Source of the DNA: an uncultured Bacteroidales bacterium
GTDB lineage: Bacteria > Bacteroidota > Bacteroidia > Bacteroidales > P3
Assembly: GCA_937906975.1 (NCBI GenBank)
Contig: CALCUN010000045.1
Span: 1-17,796, forward strand
Reading direction: 5' to 3'
Length of the DNA: 17,796 nt
How positions within the stretch are numbered: position 1 is the first letter of the stretch; each line of letters begins with the position of its first letter. Positions 7,525 to 15,502 of the stretch are shown here, piece by piece. Position numbers and translations under genes: made by a program. A model generated the notes under the pieces. That model saw nothing but the letters and a program-made list of their open reading frames with translations. It made no database searches and was not told the DNA's origin.

Positions 7525-8265
7525 ATGAAAAATTTATTTCGTTTGACAAGTGTTGTACTTTTTAGTTCTTTAACATTTGTCGCATGTTCTCAAAAAGAAG
7601 TTTCTGTTTCTGCAAGCAGTTTGAAAAACGTAACAGATTCTGCCTCGTATGTGATGGGGTATAGTCAAGCAATGAATATGAAAGCCCAAGGAGTGGAAAT
7701 AAATCCTGAGGTTTTTGCAACCGCTATTCAACAAGTATTAAGCGGAGATACCACTTGCTTATTGACGCAAGAGCAAATCCAATCAACAATGCTATCATAT
7801 CAAGAATTTATGATGCAAAAGCAAATGGCAGCATCTGACAAAAATGCGGTACCTTACAGAAATGCCGCAGCTGAATTTTTAGATAAAAATAAAAATGAAA
7901 AAGACGTAGTTGTAACAAATAGCGGTTTACAATATAGAATAGAGAAAAAAGGTAAGGGTATAAAGCCTTCCTCTATTGATGATAGAGTTAGATACAAGTA
8001 TTCTTTATCTACATTAAACCAAGACGGTACTTTTTCTGATTTAATAGAAAACACCTTCATTAGAGAGGGTGATCCTACAATTTCTGTTTTAAGCGGATTG
8101 ATTCCTGGCATTACAGAGGCATTCCTTTTAATGCAAGAAGGCTCTATTTACGAATTTTGGGTTCACCCAGACTTAGCTTACGGCAATCAAGATAACGATG
8201 TAATTCCAGCAGGTAGTTTATTGAAATTTCGTATTGAGTTAGTGGAGGTACTTCCTTCCAAATAA
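7525..8265 (+). CDS. FKBP-type peptidyl-prolyl isomerase lipoprotein
   Basis: A 246-residue exported lipoprotein. The signal peptide ends in a lipobox with Cys21 (FVAC). Residues about 30-115 are the helical FKBP_N dimerisation domain (SYVMGYSQAMNM region), and about 128-245 form the FKBP domain, with GLIPGITEAFLLMQEGS (191-207), the YGN turn (219-221) and the closing IPAGSLLKFRIELVEV strand. Such proteins assist folding of periplasmic or envelope proteins, here from a membrane anchor. One oddity is that the active-site F-D-S-S stretch is replaced by FSDL (170-173), so isomerase activity may be weak while chaperone function remains. It has its own promoter and a strong terminator, so it appears monocistronic. 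Confidence 0.88.
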   Translation: MKNLFRLTSVVLFSSLTFVACSQKEVSVSASSLKNVTDSASYVMGYSQAMNMKAQGVEINPEVFATAIQQVLSGDTTCLLTQEQIQSTMLSYQEFMMQKQMAASDKNAVPYRNAAAEFLDKNKNEKDVVVTNSGLQYRIEKKGKGIKPSSIDDRVRYKYSLSTLNQDGTFSDLIENTFIREGDPTISVLSGLIPGITEAFLLMQEGSIYEFWVHPDLAYGNQDNDVIPAGSLLKFRIELVEVLPSK

Positions 8266-8294
8266 CGAACTATTTTTATTTTAAATTCTTTTTC

Positions 8295-8334
8295 GTCTCA
8301 ATACTTAAATCAAAAATAGTATTGAGACTTTTTT
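8295..8334 (+). terminator. Intrinsic terminator after the FKBP gene
   Basis: A perfect 10-bp stem GTCTCAATAC / GTATTGAGAC (8295-8304 with 8319-8328), a 14-nt loop, and a run of six T. It ends only four bases before the ATG of the downstream response regulator gene, so read-through or a promoter inside this region must supply that gene. Confidence 0.85.
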
Positions 8335-8338
8335 GTAT

Positions 8339-9031
8339 ATGAAAGTATTAATAATAGAAGACGAAGAAAACCTACTTCGATTAACAAAATCAGAATTAGA
8401 AAAAGAAGGTTACAAAGTTGATTTTTCTACAACATTAGCCAATGCAACAGATAAAATCTTATCAACCTCCTATGATTGTATTTTATTAGATATAATGCTT
8501 CCTGATGGTAATGGTTTATCTATTTTAAAGACCTTAAAAAATTTAGGAAGAGAAGATAACGTAATAATACTCTCGGCAAAAGATTCCATAGACGATAAAG
8601 TAAATGGGTTAGATTTAGGTGCAGATGATTATCTTGCAAAGCCCTATCATATTGCAGAAGTATCAGCAAGAATTAAAACGATTATTCGTAGAAAAAACCC
8701 TTCAAACAAAAATGGTTGTTTCGGAAATGTCTGCATACTATCAGCAGAAAAGAAAGTATTAGTAAACAATAAAGAAATCACATTAAAGAAAAAAGAATTT
8801 GAAATATTAGAGTTCTTTTCAAATAGAATAAATAGACTAATAGACAAAGACAAATTAGCCGAATTTATTTGGGAAGAAAACTTTGATTCCATGGGAAATT
8901 ATGATTTTCTCTACACTCAAATGAAAAATCTACGTAAAAAATTAAAAGATTCTAATGCTTCATTAGAATTAAAATCCATTTACGGTATAGGTTACAAACT
9001 AATAGAAAAAGAAAATGAAGGCTCTTTATAA
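8339..9031 (+). CDS. OmpR/PhoB-family response regulator
   Basis: A 230-residue two-domain regulator. The receiver domain (about 1-120) has acidic residues Glu7/Asp8, phosphoacceptor Asp51 in LLDIMLPDG, Ser79 at the switch position, and Lys101 in LAKPYH. The C-terminal half (about 125-228) is a winged-helix DNA-binding domain ending in the typical IYGIGYKL strand. The ATG at 8339 is chosen; a TTG six bases upstream lies in the terminator T-run and is unlikely. It overlaps the sensor kinase gene by 17 bp, so the two are co-translated. OmpR-type regulators normally bind as head-to-tail dimers to direct repeats about 11 bp apart; such a repeat lies upstream of the PepSY lipoprotein gene at 10296-10315 and is the best candidate target. 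No TAnnTTTG box is visible ahead of this gene. Confidence 0.92.
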   Translation: MKVLIIEDEENLLRLTKSELEKEGYKVDFSTTLANATDKILSTSYDCILLDIMLPDGNGLSILKTLKNLGREDNVIILSAKDSIDDKVNGLDLGADDYLAKPYHIAEVSARIKTIIRRKNPSNKNGCFGNVCILSAEKKVLVNNKEITLKKKEFEILEFFSNRINRLIDKDKLAEFIWEENFDSMGNYDFLYTQMKNLRKKLKDSNASLELKSIYGIGYKLIEKENEGSL

Positions 9032-10292
9032 GGTTATTTTAAGTGCTGGAATTATTATAAGCATTGTCATCTGCTTATGGTCAGTCTTGTTTTATTTTGC
9101 CATAATGAAAGAAATAGATGACGAAACAGAAGACTCATTAGAACTATACGCCTTTCGACTTATTCAAAAAAAGAATGAAAGCAAATTAGACTCTATTATA
9201 TATGATGGGACTAACAATTCATTCTTTATAGAGAAAATCACAAAAGAAGAAGCAAATAGTTTAGAAAACATGTCTTTCAAAGACACAAATATATTCATTG
9301 CCGACAGAAACGAAACAGAGCCTTGCAAAAGACTAATACTTGCATTCTACGATACACAAGAGAATTATTATAAACTAACAGTATATACACCAACCATAGA
9401 AAAACAAGAATTAAAAGAAAGAATACTCTGTCTTGTTATAACAATTGTAATAATACTTATCACATCTGTAATAACTATACATTTAAGGGTTTTTAGAAAA
9501 AACCTAAAACCATTATATACACTACTAAATTGGCATAGGAACTATCAGTTAGGAAAAGAAAAACAAACATTCCCTGAATGCGATAGTAATATTAAAGAAT
9601 TTCAAGAACTATTTAAGGCGGCAAAATCAAGTACGCAAAGAGCAGAAGAAACATACAAACAACAAAAACTATTCTTAGGTCATGCCTCTCACGAAATACA
9701 AACGCCACTTGCTATAAGTATTAATCAATTAGAATCATTTCTTGAAGACGAAAGCCTTAATGAAGAACAAATGACAAAAATCTTCACAACCCTATCCTCT
9801 TTGAGAAAAATGACTAAAATGAATAAATCCTTATTACTATTATCCAAAATAGAAAACGACCAATTCAACAATATAGAATCAATAAACATTAATCAAATAA
9901 TCAAAGAAAAATCCAATTTATTTAAAGAAACCTTTTCTCAAAAAGAGATTAATGTAACCATAAACGAAAAAGAAGAATTGGAAATAAAGATTGATAACAT
10001 TCTTTGCGAAATGCTAATAAACAATTTACTAAAAAACGCTTTTGTTCACAATATATTAGGAGGTGAAGTCATAATCGACATAAACAAAGACTCTATTACA
10101 TTTAACAATAGCGGAAAACCTACAAGTTTAAATAAAAATATGATTTTTAATTACTTTTATAAAGAATCAAATGAACAAAATTCCTCAGGTTTGGGTTTAG
10201 TATTAATAAAAAGTATATGCAAAAAGAATAATTTAGACATTGATTATCAATTCAATAACAAAAAACATCAATTTATTATTACAAAAAAATAA
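9015..10292 (+). CDS. Membrane sensor histidine kinase
   Basis: A 425-residue sensor kinase. TM1 is at about 7-30; an extracytoplasmic sensor region of about 110 residues follows with no recognised domain; TM2 is at about 138-156; then a linker and a coiled region to about 215. The dimerisation domain carries the phospho-acceptor His226 in LGHASHEIQTPL. In the ATPase domain the N-box is LINNLLKNAFVHN (334-346), with a short ITFNNSGKP G1 region and the G2 motif SSGLGL (390-395). It should phosphorylate the response regulator encoded immediately upstream and overlapping. The kinase/PepSY-lipoprotein arrangement is frequent in Bacteroidota and suggests sensing of an envelope signal; the ligand cannot be told from sequence. 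Confidence 0.92.
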   Translation: MKALYKVILSAGIIISIVICLWSVLFYFAIMKEIDDETEDSLELYAFRLIQKKNESKLDSIIYDGTNNSFFIEKITKEEANSLENMSFKDTNIFIADRNETEPCKRLILAFYDTQENYYKLTVYTPTIEKQELKERILCLVITIVIILITSVITIHLRVFRKNLKPLYTLLNWHRNYQLGKEKQTFPECDSNIKEFQELFKAAKSSTQRAEETYKQQKLFLGHASHEIQTPLAISINQLESFLEDESLNEEQMTKIFTTLSSLRKMTKMNKSLLLLSKIENDQFNNIESININQIIKEKSNLFKETFSQKEINVTINEKEELEIKIDNILCEMLINNLLKNAFVHNILGGEVIIDINKDSITFNNSGKPTSLNKNMIFNYFYKESNEQNSSGLGLVLIKSICKKNNLDIDYQFNNKKHQFIITKK

Positions 10293-10295
10293 AAA

Positions 10296-10315
10296 TTTCA
10301 GAATGTTTTCAGAAT
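10296..10315 (+). promoter_or_regulatory. Tandem TTTCAGAAT direct repeat, 11-bp period (candidate response regulator operator)
   Basis: TTTCAGAAT occurs at 10296-10304 and again, identical, at 10307-10315, a period of 11 bp or about one helical turn. It ends 7 bp before the -7 box of the PepSY lipoprotein gene, so it occupies the -33 region. This is the geometry used by OmpR/PhoB-type activators; binding by the regulator encoded at 8339-9031 is inferred from adjacency. Confidence 0.65.
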
Positions 10316-10322
10316 TGGGTTA

Positions 10323-10330
10323 TACCTTTG
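10323..10330 (+). promoter_or_regulatory. -7 promoter box for the PepSY-like lipoprotein gene
   Basis: TACCTTTG followed by CA matches TAnnTTTG. It gives an A-rich leader of about 46 nt before the ATG at 10383. The usual -33 position is taken by the TTTCAGAAT tandem repeat, consistent with activator dependence. Confidence 0.65.
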
Positions 10331-10382
10331 CAAATGTAAAAAGAAAACAACAGAAATTATAAACACAAAAAAATTAAGTAAT

Positions 10383-10820
10383 ATGAAAAAATTAGCATTA
10401 TTAACACTGATGGCGTTTTCATTCCTATCATGTGAAAGTTCAGACAGAGTAGCAGTTGAATTTGGACAACTACCAAGCAAGGCTCAAAGTTTTATAAAAA
10501 CTCATTTTCCTGATAAAACAATTTCAATAATCTTCCACGACAAAGACATGTTCGATAAAGATTACGAAGTAGTTTTTGAAGACACTTCAAACGTTGATTT
10601 CAATTCAAAAGGAGAATGGACAGAAATAGAAATAAAAACAGAGCCAGGAGTTCCAACAGCAGCAATACCTTCAGCAATCACTAACTATGTAAATGCAAAA
10701 CACCCAAATACATTTATAGTAAAAATAAATAAAGACAGACGTGATTACGATGTGGAATTAAGAAACGGTCTTGACTTAGTATTCGATAAAAACGGAAACT
10801 TTTTAAGATACGACGATTAA
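10383..10820 (+). CDS. PepSY-like (BLIP-fold) lipoprotein
   Basis: A 145-residue exported protein. The signal peptide is short with a lipobox ending at Cys17 (FLSC). The mature part contains two similar alpha/beta units: the first from about LPSKAQSFIKTHFP (30-43) through the FDKDYEVVFED strand, the second from IPSAITNYVNAKHP (95-108) through DRRDYDVELRNG, each followed by an acidic-aromatic strand and a D-x-N/K-G turn. This is the PepSY-like/DUF2874 pattern, in the same fold group as beta-lactamase inhibitor proteins. Function is unknown; in Bacteroidota such proteins often sit beside two-component systems, perhaps as ligand-binding or feedback partners. The promoter carries the putative response regulator repeat, and a bidirectional terminator follows. 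Confidence 0.8.
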   Translation: MKKLALLTLMAFSFLSCESSDRVAVEFGQLPSKAQSFIKTHFPDKTISIIFHDKDMFDKDYEVVFEDTSNVDFNSKGEWTEIEIKTEPGVPTAAIPSAITNYVNAKHPNTFIVKINKDRRDYDVELRNGLDLVFDKNGNFLRYDD

Positions 10821-10838
10821 AAAAAACTAACAATAAAT

Positions 10839-10869
10839 AAAAAAAGGAGAGTTAAACTCTCCTTTTTTT
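10839..10869. terminator. Bidirectional terminator between convergent genes
   Basis: A stem with GGAGAG / CTCTCC extended by seven A-T pairs on each side (10839-10851 with 10857-10869) around a 5-nt TTAAA loop. It sits between the PepSY gene stop (10820, plus) and the yitT-like stop (10871, minus), and the A and T tracts let it work in both directions. Confidence 0.88.
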
Positions 10870-10870
10870 A

Positions 10871-11872
10871 TTATTTCAATGGAAGTTCTTTAAAGCCCTT
10901 TCCTAATGTTTCACTACTATCTATTACAGATATAAAGGCATTAGCGTCTATTGCACGTATTCCTGATTTCAATTTTACAAATTCAGCTCTTGTTACTGTT
11001 GTATAAATAACTTTTCTTTCTTGTCCTTTATACATTCCAATAGCATTGATACAAGTACCGCCTCTATTCAAATCATTTATAATAGCATTTCTTACCTCAT
11101 CATATTTATCTGTAACAATAAATAAGGTTTTGTTTGTTTTTATACCATCTACAACCATATCTATAATCTTTCCTTCAATTATGATTAAAAGAATAGAATA
11201 TGCAGGTAAGCGCAAGTCTGGAGAAATTAATAATGTAGATAATGCGATGATACCATCTACAATTATAACCATTGTTCCAAGAGAAATTCCTGTATATTTA
11301 TTTATTATCATAGAGATAATATCACTTCCTCCTGAGGTTGCACCTGATTTAAATATCATTCCAATACCAATACCATATAATAAACCAGCCAACAATGTGT
11401 TAAGCAAATAGTCTGGTATGAATAAATTAGAAGTTCCTTGAATTGCAAGTGCATCTAATGTAGCTTGGCTTGCATCTGATATAAGTTCTCCAACGTGAAT
11501 GAAAGGAGTGTATCCATAATACGTTTCTATCATCCAAGTAAACAACCAACCTAATGCAACAGATACGATAGTTTTAACACCGAATTTAGGTCCTAGTATT
11601 ATACTACCAATAATTAGCAACGGCACTTCCATTGCAATCAAGAACCAAGTAATAGTTGATTCTGTTAAAGTTGCTAATACGTTTGCCAAACCATAAACTC
11701 CTCCTGGTGCTAAGTGATAAGGCATTGCAAAAGTTACGTCTGCAATAACAAATAACAAGGTTCCGAATACAATATATCCGTAAGAAATGAACCATGCTTT
11801 TGAAAAGATTTTTTCATTTGGATCTACAAGCTGGCTAAACCATGCTTTTACTTTGTTTTGTTTTTCTGCCAT
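10871..11872 (-). CDS. YitT family membrane protein (DUF161 + DUF2179)
   Basis: A 333-residue inner-membrane protein with about six hydrophobic segments (roughly 30-50, 75-93, 100-118, 155-173, 200-218, 224-240). The characteristic YitT stretch YGIGIGMIFKSGATSGGSD lies at about 166-184. The C-terminal cytoplasmic part (about 245-325) is the DUF2179 alpha/beta domain, containing TDKYDEV and the RGGTCINAIGMY region. The family is widespread and often has several paralogues per genome; transport function is not established. A -7 box lies 48 bp upstream, just past the pfkA stop, so it can be transcribed separately from the pfkA operon even though it is on the same strand. Confidence 0.88.
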   Translation of the reverse strand: MAEKQNKVKAWFSQLVDPNEKIFSKAWFISYGYIVFGTLLFVIADVTFAMPYHLAPGGVYGLANVLATLTESTITWFLIAMEVPLLIIGSIILGPKFGVKTIVSVALGWLFTWMIETYYGYTPFIHVGELISDASQATLDALAIQGTSNLFIPDYLLNTLLAGLLYGIGIGMIFKSGATSGGSDIISMIINKYTGISLGTMVIIVDGIIALSTLLISPDLRLPAYSILLIIIEGKIIDMVVDGIKTNKTLFIVTDKYDEVRNAIINDLNRGGTCINAIGMYKGQERKVIYTTVTRAEFVKLKSGIRAIDANAFISVIDSSETLGKGFKELPLK

Positions 11873-11919
11873 AAATTTTTTATTTGTTTTTTATTCGTTT
11901 ATTTAATTTTTAAAGGGTG

Positions 11920-11927
11920 CAAAGATA
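11920..11927 (-). promoter_or_regulatory. -7 promoter box for the yitT-like gene
   Basis: Minus strand reads TATCTTTG followed by CAC, an exact TAnnTTTG match lying just past the pfkA stop codon (the gap is 11 bp). Predicted leader is about 41 nt. Confidence 0.6.
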
Positions 11928-11938
11928 CTACTTTTTAT

Positions 11939-13033
11939 TTAGTCTCCAAAAGCGATTCCTAAACCTTTGGCTGTCTTTACCAAGAAACTATCTGGACTCA
12001 CCAAATGCGGTTCTTTCAAAGCCTCTTCCAAAGTTACCGATATTACATCAGGGTGCTTGTAAGCCACCATTCTACCAAACTCTCCTGCTTTTGCCAATTC
12101 AAAAGCCTTTACACCAAATTCTGATGCTAACACTCTATCGTATGCAATTGGAGTGCCACCTCTTTGCAAGTGTCCTAAGACTGACACTCTAATATCGTGA
12201 GTAACTCCCACTTCTTGTAGTTCAGATTTTATTACCTCTCCTATTCCTCCTAATTTAAAATGTCTATTTCCTATCTCTTGCGATTGTTCTCCGATTTGTT
12301 CTCCATTCATGCTTTTCGCACCTTCGGCAACAACTATTATACAAAAGCCTCTACCTTTTTTATAACGAGTTTCTATTTTTTGTTTAATCTTTTCTATATC
12401 GTATGGTATTTCTGGAATTATGCAAATGTCAGCTCCTCCCGCTACTGCTGCATTTAAGGCAATCCAACCTGCATCTCGTCCCATTACTTCAAGAATAAAG
12501 ACTCTGTTATGCGAAGCAGCAGTTGTTACTAACTTATCCACACTTTCTGTTGCTATTTGTACCGCTGTTTGAAAGCCGAAAGTAAAATCTGTCATCGACA
12601 AATCGTTATCAATCGTCTTAGGAACACCTATTATATTTAAACCCTTTTCATACAAAGCCTTAGAAATTCTTTGTGAACCATCACCTCCAATATTTATAAC
12701 CGCATCTACTCCCAAGAATTGCAGTTTTCTTATCATTTGATCGCTCACATCTATTGTTGTCCAATTACCTTGTGAATCTTTTACAGGATAAGCAAAAGGG
12801 CCTCCTTTGTTTGTGGTTCCAAGTATTGTACCTCCTTGCACCAAAATACCAGCAACGTTTGATTCTTCTAAGGTTATGATTTCTGTTGGCTCTCTTAACA
12901 CTCCGTTAAACGATTCTATACAACCTATAACCTCCCAATCTTTTTCCAAAGACGCTCTTTTTACTATTGCTCTTATCACTGCGTTTAGTCCTGGGCAGTC
13001 TCCGCCCCCTGTAGCAATCATTAGTCTTTTCAT
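11939..13033 (-). CDS. pfkA: 6-phosphofructokinase
   Basis: A 364-residue phosphofructokinase catalysing the committed step of glycolysis. Substrate and phosphoryl-donor motifs are present: ATGGGDCPGLN (7-17), GGDGSQ (116-121), PKTIDNDL with the catalytic Asp142 (138-145), MGRDAGW (184-190) and the C-terminal GHLQRGG region. Donor specificity is mixed by motif: the glycine in GGDGS (Gly119, E. coli position 104) is the ATP type, while Lys139 in PKTIDND (E. coli position 124, normally Gly) is the PPi type. Such G/K combinations are known in ATP-using group III enzymes, so ATP is the better guess. It follows engB by 12 bp in a compact operon. Confidence 0.93.
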   Translation of the reverse strand: MKRLMIATGGGDCPGLNAVIRAIVKRASLEKDWEVIGCIESFNGVLREPTEIITLEESNVAGILVQGGTILGTTNKGGPFAYPVKDSQGNWTTIDVSDQMIRKLQFLGVDAVINIGGDGSQRISKALYEKGLNIIGVPKTIDNDLSMTDFTFGFQTAVQIATESVDKLVTTAASHNRVFILEVMGRDAGWIALNAAVAGGADICIIPEIPYDIEKIKQKIETRYKKGRGFCIIVVAEGAKSMNGEQIGEQSQEIGNRHFKLGGIGEVIKSELQEVGVTHDIRVSVLGHLQRGGTPIAYDRVLASEFGVKAFELAKAGEFGRMVAYKHPDVISVTLEEALKEPHLVSPDSFLVKTAKGLGIAFGD

Positions 13034-13045
13034 AACTATTGTTTT

Positions 13046-13651
13046 TTATTCTTGTGGTTTATAATATGGTATTATACCTTTAATTGAATCCATCAAAGTA
13101 TCTAATCCTAATCTTTTTTCAGAAGAAGTCAGAATTATTTCAGGCAATTCTTCCCAATATTTCAACAATTCTTTCTTGTATGCTGCAACATTAGAATTTG
13201 TTTTATTAGGAGTTTGCTTATCTATTTTGGTAAAAACAATTGAAAACGGCACAGAGTTCTCTCCCAAGAAGTTCATAAATTCTATATCTATCTTTTGAGG
13301 TTCTAATCGCGAATCTACCAAAACATATACATTCATTAGATTTTCTCTTTGAAGCATATAGTTTTTTATCATCTTACCCCAAGCATATCTACTCGATCTT
13401 GACACTCTTGCATAGCCATATCCAGGTAAATCCACCAAGTACCAATTCCCATTTATAAGGAAATGATTTATCAGTTGTGTTTTTCCTGGTTGAGAACTCG
13501 TTTTTGCCAAATCCTTTTTATTGACAAGAGCATTTATAAGCGAGCTTTTACCAACATTACTCCTACCAATAAAAGCAAATTCTGCTCTATCGGCTTTTGG
13601 AGATTGGCGATAATCAGGACTACTCTTTACAAACTCTGCACTCTTTACCAT
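13046..13651 (-). CDS. engB: Ribosome biogenesis GTP-binding protein YsxC/EngB
   Basis: A 201-residue TRAFAC GTPase of normal EngB length. G1 is GRSNVGKSS (29-37); G2 threonine lies in QPGKTQLIN (54-62); G3 is DLPGYGYA (74-81), with the family-typical aromatic glycine turn; G4 is TKID (141-144); G5 is TSS (175-177). EngB acts in late assembly of the large ribosomal subunit and is usually essential. It sits 4 bp after glsB and 12 bp before pfkA, so it is probably co-expressed with lipid acyltransferases and glycolysis, perhaps only as a growth-rate-linked housekeeping transcript. Confidence 0.95.
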   Translation of the reverse strand: MVKSAEFVKSSPDYRQSPKADRAEFAFIGRSNVGKSSLINALVNKKDLAKTSSQPGKTQLINHFLINGNWYLVDLPGYGYARVSRSSRYAWGKMIKNYMLQRENLMNVYVLVDSRLEPQKIDIEFMNFLGENSVPFSIVFTKIDKQTPNKTNSNVAAYKKELLKYWEELPEIILTSSEKRLGLDTLMDSIKGIIPYYKPQE

Positions 13652-13655
13652 AAGA

Positions 13656-14594
13656 CTACAATTTCATGTGTCTTTCCTTCTTATCGTCATAAATATCGGC
13701 AATTGTTACCAATATTCCTGTTTCTTCCACATCACTAAAATGACGATTTATAGAAGTTCCAAAACTCTTCATTGTAGAAGACAAATTCATGTAAGCATTT
13801 ACCAATGGAGGTATGCTTTCTCCTAATGCTCTTACGTTTTTTACCAATATTTGATAGTCTTCTTTGTAATTTTTTCCATTGAATAGGCGAACCATTTCAT
13901 TATAATCTGTTTCTATTTCCACAGCTTCTTTTGGAAATACTAAGCCTTCATTATCTGGAAAATGTTTTTTGTAGAAATATAGTATGTAATCTCTCGCTGT
14001 TGTATTCATTGATGGATACATAGTAATCTTTCCAAAGAAATATTTCACCTCTGGATTAAGCAATACTAAGCCTCCTAATCCGTCCCAAAGGTTATCCAAA
14101 GAGTACATACCTTTACGGAAATTCACTGTTGGTTGATAGTTTACGCTTACAAAGGAACGTCCAAGTTCTATTGTGTTATTAAGATATTGTTTTTGGAAAA
14201 GTTCGCTAAATGAGAACAAATCTGCTGTTGCACTCAAAAGTTCATCATTGCTTTCTCTGAAAATATTTTTACCTATTATGTAGCGGTATCCGCCAACTAT
14301 TTCTTCCTCTTGTGGATCCCAAACAAAAAGTTGTTCATAGCAGTGTGGCTCTGGTGCAATGTCGTATTTGTCAATATCACACTCAGTTCCGCTTCCACCT
14401 CCTTCTGCTCCAAAGCTTAATTCTCTTAATCTACCAATCTCTCTCATAATATTAGGAGTTCTATGTGAGTTTGTAATGTAGATTTCCTTTGAACCATAGT
14501 TGGTTTTCTTCATAAAAGTTGCTATTTCCAACTCTTTCTTTAAAATTTCCTTATCAACAGGTGGTATTACGTATGATGTATCTATTGATGTCAT
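13656..14594 (-). CDS. glsB: GNAT-fold N-acyltransferase, GlsB/OlsB (hemolysin-like) type
   Basis: A 312-residue member of the family first called 'hemolysin' and now known as acyl-ACP-dependent N-acyltransferases. Visible family features are the RELSFGAEGGG segment (57-67) followed by the acidic CDIDKYD (72-78), the beta-strand GGYRYI (101-106), and ELGRSFV (143-149). In Bacteroides, GlsB transfers a 3-hydroxy-fatty acyl group to glycine, the first step of glycine-lipid synthesis; OlsB does the equivalent on ornithine. Substrate here is inferred from phylum and from the adjacent O-acyltransferase gene 12 bp upstream, the usual second-step partner. The amino acid used cannot be decided from motifs. 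Confidence 0.78.
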   Translation of the reverse strand: MTSIDTSYVIPPVDKEILKKELEIATFMKKTNYGSKEIYITNSHRTPNIMREIGRLRELSFGAEGGGSGTECDIDKYDIAPEPHCYEQLFVWDPQEEEIVGGYRYIIGKNIFRESNDELLSATADLFSFSELFQKQYLNNTIELGRSFVSVNYQPTVNFRKGMYSLDNLWDGLGGLVLLNPEVKYFFGKITMYPSMNTTARDYILYFYKKHFPDNEGLVFPKEAVEIETDYNEMVRLFNGKNYKEDYQILVKNVRALGESIPPLVNAYMNLSSTMKSFGTSINRHFSDVEETGILVTIADIYDDKKERHMKL

Positions 14595-14606
14595 AATATA
14601 TTTGTT

Positions 14607-15488
14607 TTATTCTATTACTAATTCTTTTTGAGGCTCGTCTTTCAAATCATAAACATGTTGTCTTACGATTGCAGCCCATTCTTTGTGAGTGTGCATCTTG
14701 CTAAAGGTTTCCCATTTTATAGGTTTACCAAATGTCATCTTAATAGTTTTTCCACTATATTTAAACATTTCATCTGGCAAAAGTATCATTTCCAAATCGA
14801 ACTTCATTCCGAAGAAACGTCTTATGGCTGATAATCTATAAAATCGTTTAGAGTTTTTTCCCTCTATGTAAACTGGAACAACATCTCTTTGAAATTCTAT
14901 TGCTTTTTTAACAAATGTTTTTTTCCAAGGAAAGTCTTGGAATTTCCCATCTATGTATTTTGATTCTGTTCCTGCAGGGAAAAACATCACACAACTATCG
15001 GAGCGAAATGCCTCATTCAAAACATCGTGGTTTGAGGAGTTTCGTCCATATTTATTTATAGGAACGAAGACATCTCTAAAACTTGGCAATGCACAAAGCA
15101 TATCATTTACAGGAAAGAGTATGTCATCTCTTTTTTCTCCTACAACTTTGATTAGCGACATGCCGTCTATACTTCCTATTGGGTGATTTGCTACAAGTAA
15201 ACTGCGTGATGAGTATGGTATATTTTCGGGATTGGTAATTTCAACCTTTACTTTCAAAACCTCATCTATGACATGAGAGGCAAATTGTGGACCATCTAAA
15301 TGTCGCTGTGCGTATATTTCTTCGTTGATTCTCTCTAAATGCAAAAGATTTTTAAACCACTTCATCACAAATTTTGGAATGCAGCGAAGCAATTTTTCAT
15401 TCTTACTTGCAATCATACGTTCTAAATTGATATGATCGCGAGTAATTGACTCTATATCAAATTCTTTCTTCTCCATTTTCGTATTCAT
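14607..15488 (-). CDS. glsA: PlsC-like O-acyltransferase, GlsA/OlsA type
   Basis: A 293-residue acyltransferase of the lysophospholipid acyltransferase family. Block I is NHPIGSIDG (101-109), the N-H-P-x-G-x-x-D-G variant with five residues between His102 and Asp108 rather than the usual four; block III is FFPAGTES (169-176), and VPVYI (204-208) is block IV. No membrane helix is obvious, so it is probably peripheral. Paired with the N-acyltransferase 12 bp downstream, it should add the second, ester-linked acyl chain to a lyso-aminolipid, as GlsA does for glycine lipids in Bacteroides. The ATG at 15488 is preceded by GGAAAAGA and matches a very short leader; an ATG at 15476 is possible. Four phased CTTAG repeats lie immediately upstream of its promoter. 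Confidence 0.8.
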   Translation of the reverse strand: MNTKMEKKEFDIESITRDHINLERMIASKNEKLLRCIPKFVMKWFKNLLHLERINEEIYAQRHLDGPQFASHVIDEVLKVKVEITNPENIPYSSRSLLVANHPIGSIDGMSLIKVVGEKRDDILFPVNDMLCALPSFRDVFVPINKYGRNSSNHDVLNEAFRSDSCVMFFPAGTESKYIDGKFQDFPWKKTFVKKAIEFQRDVVPVYIEGKNSKRFYRLSAIRRFFGMKFDLEMILLPDEMFKYSGKTIKMTFGKPIKWETFSKMHTHKEWAAIVRQHVYDLKDEPQKELVIE

Positions 15489-15502
15489 TCTTTTCCAATT
15501 TG

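Noticed and set aside
8333..8338. TTG start for the response regulator at 8333
   Set aside because: It lies in the terminator T-run, and the ATG at 8339 gives the standard MKVLIIEDE receiver N-terminus.
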